This document shows positions 59,985 through 64,000 of a DNA stretch of 64,000 nt, piece by piece. The position numbers and the translations under genes were made by a program. Source of the stretch: Tetracentron sinense (lineage: Eukaryota > Streptophyta > Magnoliopsida > Trochodendrales > Trochodendraceae); NCBI GenBank assembly GCA_015143295.1, contig CM026554.1, positions 52,574,627 through 52,638,626 on the forward strand, given 5' to 3'. Below the pieces are notes generated by a model. It worked only from the letters and a program-made list of their open reading frames with translations. It did no database searches and had not been told where the DNA came from. The stretch's first letter is position 1; each line of letters begins with the position of its first letter.

Positions 59985-60430
59985 GCTAACCCCAGTGACC
60001 TCATTGGTCCAACTCCCTTTTTTTTTTTTACCATCTATCAACTGGGGTTAGCCCCTTAGAGTTAAGCAATCTAATCATGATTTTTAAAAAAACCAAAAAT
60101 GCTTATTTTAATTTAATTAAGCTTAACCAGGTTAAATAGGGGTTAAAATGGACACGGGACAATGCGGTCAACTTATAAGATGACCTTGAGGTCCTCTTCT
60201 CAATCCTCGGGAAGGGAAATCTTAACTTACTGTCGCATAGGCTACCTATTCTAGAATATACAGTCTTCATTGGTCAATGCCCCCTTTTACCACACGTCAA
60301 TTGTAGTTAAAGATTCACTCACTAAACTTGATTTTTAAAAAGCAAAAAATCAAAATATTTACCTTAATTTTCTTAAACTTAATCATAATTAAAGGAGTGT
60401 TAAAAGGGACACGTGACCATGCCAGTAGCC
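59985..60430 (+). repeat. Two MITE-like core copies (TAACTGTGGTTAA family)
   Basis: Copy one, 59985-60160: CATCTATCAACTGGGGTTAG, then AATCTAATCATGATTTTTAA, then GCTTAACCAGGTTAAATAGG. Copy two, 60260-60430: TCAATTGTAGTTAAAGATTC, CACTCACTAAACTTGATTTT, then AATCATAATTAAAGGAGTGT and GGGACACGTGACC. Same orientation, about 100 bp apart. Outside copy two the words GGCTACCTATTCTAGAAT and TAGCCTATCTATTCTAAT stand as loose direct repeats. Confidence 0.65.
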
Positions 60431-61208
60431 TATCTATTCTAATGCGGGGTATGCTAATCACTGCCCTATATTATTGTACCATGCACCTTGAGTCTTGTAA
60501 CTGTGTCCCACAAGTGCTACATTACAAACCTTGAAAGCTTAACTGGCTCACCGGATAATCAATCAAACACCATTAAATTGGTGGGACCACTTGATTGATT
60601 GCCATTGAGATGTCAACCGTTAATGATTTGGTGGGCCATGTGCGCAACACCCGGTTTGGGAATTTCGATCGTAATCATGTAGACAAAGAATAATCACCGG
60701 TTGTAAGATAAACAAGGTTTCTTCTTTAAAACGTCACCATGTTTGTATCCAAGATTTTACTTCTAGAAGTCTTTTCTCCCCGGATTGATCTTCTAGAATT
60801 CCCAAAATTAAGATATTAAAAGGGGTTGTTTGGTTATGACTACAAGTTCACTCTTTATAAAAATGAGAATATATTTGCACACTGGACAAACAATGAATGG
60901 GATAGAGTATAGACTTGTGACAAAACCAAAGTGCTAAAGAAAATCTATTGTGTGAGATGGATGTACAAGATCGTCGGCAAAACCAACATCATCAATTGAT
61001 GATTATTTAGTTGATCAGATCTCTCCTTCGGTGTCACCTTGAAGCAATATTTCTATGACAACAGAAAACTATGAGTTACTTTGAATTTAGAGGTTTTTAC
61101 CTTTAAAATTTCTACTTCTAAATATGAACATTCAATTAACCTTCAACTTAACAATCTAAAATCCAATTAAATATAATTTTTAAATAAGTTTTACCTATAT
61201 AGATTAGT
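60431..61208. other. Intergenic DNA, no gene seen
   Basis: AT-rich, no domain in any frame. The fragment LLKKIYCVRWMYKIVGKTNI-like reading near 60930-60985 is too short to call, and could be retrotransposon debris. Confidence 0.35.
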
Positions 61209-61213
61209 GTTAC

Positions 61214-62745
61214 TGTAACGGATAAAATTCTAAAAAGGAGTAAAAAGAAGGGGTAAAATAGGGATTTCTCATGCTCACAAATTCTAACAATTTAGCCGAT
61301 ATAAGCCCACTTGGACTATGTGCTGGCTCACTTGAGTGTTGTCTGACAGGTGACCTTATCATGACTGCACAAGTCATGATGACTCCAAATGCCTATAAAT
61401 AAGCAAGAATCACCAGAGATAAGAGATGGATGGTGCGAAAGGCAAGAGAGGAGAGAAAGGGAAGAAGAGGAAGAGGAAGAGGAAGATCTGAGAAGCTTGA
61501 GTCCTTCACACCCCTACCCCGAAGGGCTATACAGATGGTCATTCACCTGATTCTCTCATCTTCCTTTGGTGTTCTCCGGCTACTTGATGCTCTTTGTGGC
61601 CTCACAATCGTTTATGGCCACCGGATTCTCTCAAATAAGCCGTATCCGCTTGATGCTCTCCATGAATGGTCACACTGCCACTTGCACGGCCTTGCAATTG
61701 ATCATCTGGTAAGTGCAATCATACTTGAACTTATGCCTGACGCTGTGAATAGTGCCGAATACGTTGTGCTGTGAATAGTGCCGAATACGTTTTGCTGTGA
61801 ATAGTGCCGAATACGTTCTGCTGTGAATGGTGCCGAATACGTTGTGCTGTGAATGGTGCCGAATCCGTTGTCACGTTGTGTTGTGCATAGTGCCGAGCTC
61901 GTTGTCCGTTGTCTGATGTACAACGAACCCGTCGTGAGCTGTACAACGTACACATTGTTTGCTATACAACGTACACGTTGTCTACTGTACAACGTACCCG
62001 TTGTCTGATGCACAACGGATGCACAACGTATACGTTATCAGAGCTATGTTGCCAGTGCCTTGTCCGAGCTACGTTGTCTATGCCTTGTCTAAGCTGCGTT
62101 GTCAGAGCTATGTTATCCGAGCTAGAGCTACGTTGTCAGTGCCTTCAGAGCTACGTTGTCAGTGCCTTCTGAGCTACGTTGTCAGTGCCTTCAGAGCTAC
62201 GTTGTCTATGCCTTGTCTAAGCTGCGTTGTCAGAGCTATGTTATCCGAGCTAGAGCTACGTTGTCAGTGCCTTCTGAGCTACGTTGTCAGTGCCTTATCA
62301 GAGCACGTTGTCAGAGCACGTTGTCAGAGCACGTTATCAGAGCTACGTTGTCAGAGCTACATTGTCTGTGCCTTATCTGAGCTACGATGTCTGTGCCTTG
62401 TCAGAGCTACGTTGTCTGAGCCATATTCTTTGTGCCTCCTGAGCTACAATCTCCAGAGCATAACACCAGAGCTCGTCCTCAAGTGCATATACCCAGTGAC
62501 CTCACGATAAGTATCTCTATACTATTATGTGCTTATGTTCATATGTTCATGTGCTTGTGCCTTATACTATGCTTGTGCCTTGTGCCTTATACTGTGCTTG
62601 TGCCTTATACTGACTTTATCATCGGGGCTTATTTCAGGGTGCACACCCACCCCCTCAGGCTCATTCACAGGTGGAGTTTTGCTATCATTCCTCTACCAGC
62701 TAAGCAGCTATAGACGCGTGGCATGTACAGGATTTTTCCCTTTCA
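61214..62745 (+). repeat. 5' LTR with TATA box and two minisatellites
   Basis: U3 is short: a TATA box CCTATAAATAAG stands at about 61392, so transcripts would start near 61425. Downstream are a 26-bp repeat (GTGAATAGTGCCGAATACGT, about five units, 61744-61880), palindromic ACAACGTACCCGTTGT words (61918-62040) and a run of AGCTACGTTGTCAGTGCCTT units of 20-30 bases (62035-62430). The open frames here (61430-61774, 61959-62510) come from the repeats and are not genes. Confidence 0.85.
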
Positions 62746-63813
62746 AATTGGCGCCGTCTATGGGAATCGAACCTTCTGTGGAAACCAACCCTCTGTGGGA
62801 ACAATTGAGAATGATGCAAAGGGGCTTAGACAATCACAAATGACGAGCGTCTTCTACGTCTGAATGGGGTTTTCATTGCATGACAACAATCAAGAGGTAA
62901 TTATCAAGTGCATTCTCATCCTCAAGTGATTTATCAAGTGAACTGTCCAGTGCATGCTCTAGTGAATTTTCAATATCAAGTGAATTATCAGCCTATCAAG
63001 TGACTTATCAAGTGAAAGATCAAGAGAAGCGACCAGTGCCATATCAAGTAAAAAACATCGTGAATGCAATGTCCAATGATGTCTTATCTAATATGTCTGA
63101 ATACGGTGATGGGACACTTGTAGCTTCTTGATGACATGTCATCCGAGCAAGGTGTCTTACCACACGGTTCAACACATATCTAAGCATGATGCTCACTACG
63201 GGACCTCTGTGACTCAGTCAGATGCATTGCCCAGTAAGCGACCAATTGACTTATTTTTATGCAATGTCATCTGAGCATGGTGTCATGATGCCCCATTACG
63301 AGTCATTCGCGTGAGATAGCATTTGTCTATATTTATGATGGTTTTTACTACAAACTCATCCGTGTGTTTATCAAGTGAATCTCTGTGCTTATCAAGTGAA
63401 TCTCTGTGCTCATGCATCTTCACGTGTTCATGTACATTCTCGTGCTCGAAGTACCTAATGACTTCATTTTTCTTGGTGTTGTGATACATGTACATTCCCG
63501 TGCTCTCTAACACATGCTCTGAGGTACTATGCACGAGTGAGAGAATCCGGTGACTTGACTAGGGGCTGATACATGCTCGTCTTCGTTGGCGAACGCACAA
63601 CGTATTAGTGAGAACGAAGCATCTACAACTGAAGAGAACGGAGAGCGAAACACAATCAGTGTTTGCGGACCGGGTAAATCCATGTTCCTTTTCACGCTCT
63701 AAGCAAGTTACTTGTTTGTTTGTTTAACGTGCAGGATATCGTTTTTGAGAATTTTACACATGAAGTATTCTCGGCTCCTCGAACGGAGTTCAAGGCACCG
63801 AGAAGGGGCTAAA
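62746..63813 (+). other. Internal region of the LTR element, non-coding
   Basis: Begins with the primer site. A short frame follows (MGIEPSVETNPLWEQL, stop at 62841), perhaps the trace of a gag start. 62900-63060 and 63365-63405 are built from repeats of TATCAAGTGA. The end is purine-rich. Confidence 0.75.
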
Positions 63814-64000
63814 TGTAACGGATAAAATTCGTAAAAAGGAGTAAAAAGAAGGGGTAAAATAGGGATTTCTCATGCTCACAAATTCTAACAATTTAGCCGA
63901 CATAAGCCCACTTGGGCTATGTGCTGGCTCACTTGAGTGTTGTCTGACAGGTGACCTTATCATGACTGCACAAGTCATGATGACTTCAAATGCCTATAAA
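63814..64000 (+). repeat. 3' LTR, first 187 bases only
   Basis: Matches 61214-61400 with only a handful of differences (for example AAATTCGTAAA against AAATTCTAAAA). The window ends inside the TATA box region. Confidence 0.92.

Larger units (their letters stand above)
61214..64000 (+). mobile_element. Non-autonomous LTR retrotransposon (3' LTR cut by window end)
   Basis: 61214 onward and 63814 onward begin with the same TGTAACGGATAAAATTC and stay about 97 percent alike for the 187 bases available, to the window end. The first LTR runs to about 62745 (CCCTTTCA). Then a primer binding site TGGCGCCGTCTATGGGA starts at 62749; its first nine bases fit the 3' end of plant tRNA-Asp, as used by Tat-type Gypsy elements. 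A purine tract GAGAAGGGGCTAAA stands directly before 63814. The internal region is only about 1.07 kb and codes for nothing recognisable. The left flank base set is GTTAC; the right duplication is outside the window. Confidence 0.9.

Noticed and set aside
61430..62510. Open frames of 114 and 183 residues in the 5' LTR
   Set aside because: They run through minisatellite units and encode repeats of the units; no domain, and they lie within an LTR.

Overview
The window is nuclear DNA of a flowering plant, very probably a dicot or another non-grass: AT-rich, GT-AG introns, plant-only families (SRO with an RST tail, PPR-DYW), and intergenic space made of plant transposons. I cannot name the species. 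Four real protein genes are visible. (1) A proteasome assembly chaperone 3-like gene, + strand, 7 exons, 630-4957, 124 residues. (2) An SRO-family (inactive PARP-like plus RST) gene, + strand, 4 exons, 9685-11176, 384 residues. (3) A STE20/OSR1-type Ser/Thr kinase gene, - strand, 20 coding exons, 32258 down to 14124, 700 residues, with a 5' UTR exon near 38376-38650, so about 24.5 kb. (4) An intronless PLS-class PPR protein with E/DYW ending, - strand, 46007 down to 44178, 609 residues. I checked reading phase across every junction of the three spliced genes and all close exactly.

Layout. 1-480: end of a hAT-like element. 630-4957: PAC3-like gene with a decayed Copia fragment in intron 3. 5642-7019: long-inverted-repeat Mutator-like element with a 10-bp target duplication. 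7091-7561: three tandem copies of a small repeat family seen at about ten places. 9685-11176: SRO gene. 11200-14100: minisatellite and LINE debris. 14124-38650: the kinase gene, whose introns hold a CACTA end, a Helitron-type composite, LINE pieces and several MITEs. 39000-44170: no gene; a second tandem Helitron group at 40223-41125. 44178-46007: PPR gene. 46100-49760: MITEs and two abutting hAT-like elements. 49760-56960: a three-layer nest, a LINE inside a MITE and a 2.4-kb LTR-like insert inside the LINE. 57000-61200: small repeats. 61214-64000: a non-autonomous LTR retrotransposon, 3' LTR cut by the window end.

The four genes do not form one pathway. What links genes 1-3 is position: from memory, Arabidopsis has a PAC3-like gene beside a STE20-type kinase on chromosome 5 and SRO3 beside another such kinase on chromosome 1. 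This window has all three neighbours together, which looks like the unreduced ancestral order. I found no evidence for a new enzymatic or defence system. The unusual material is in transposon structure: tandem Helitron ends, nested insertions with readable target duplications, and an internal filled-site/empty-site comparison in a kinase intron.
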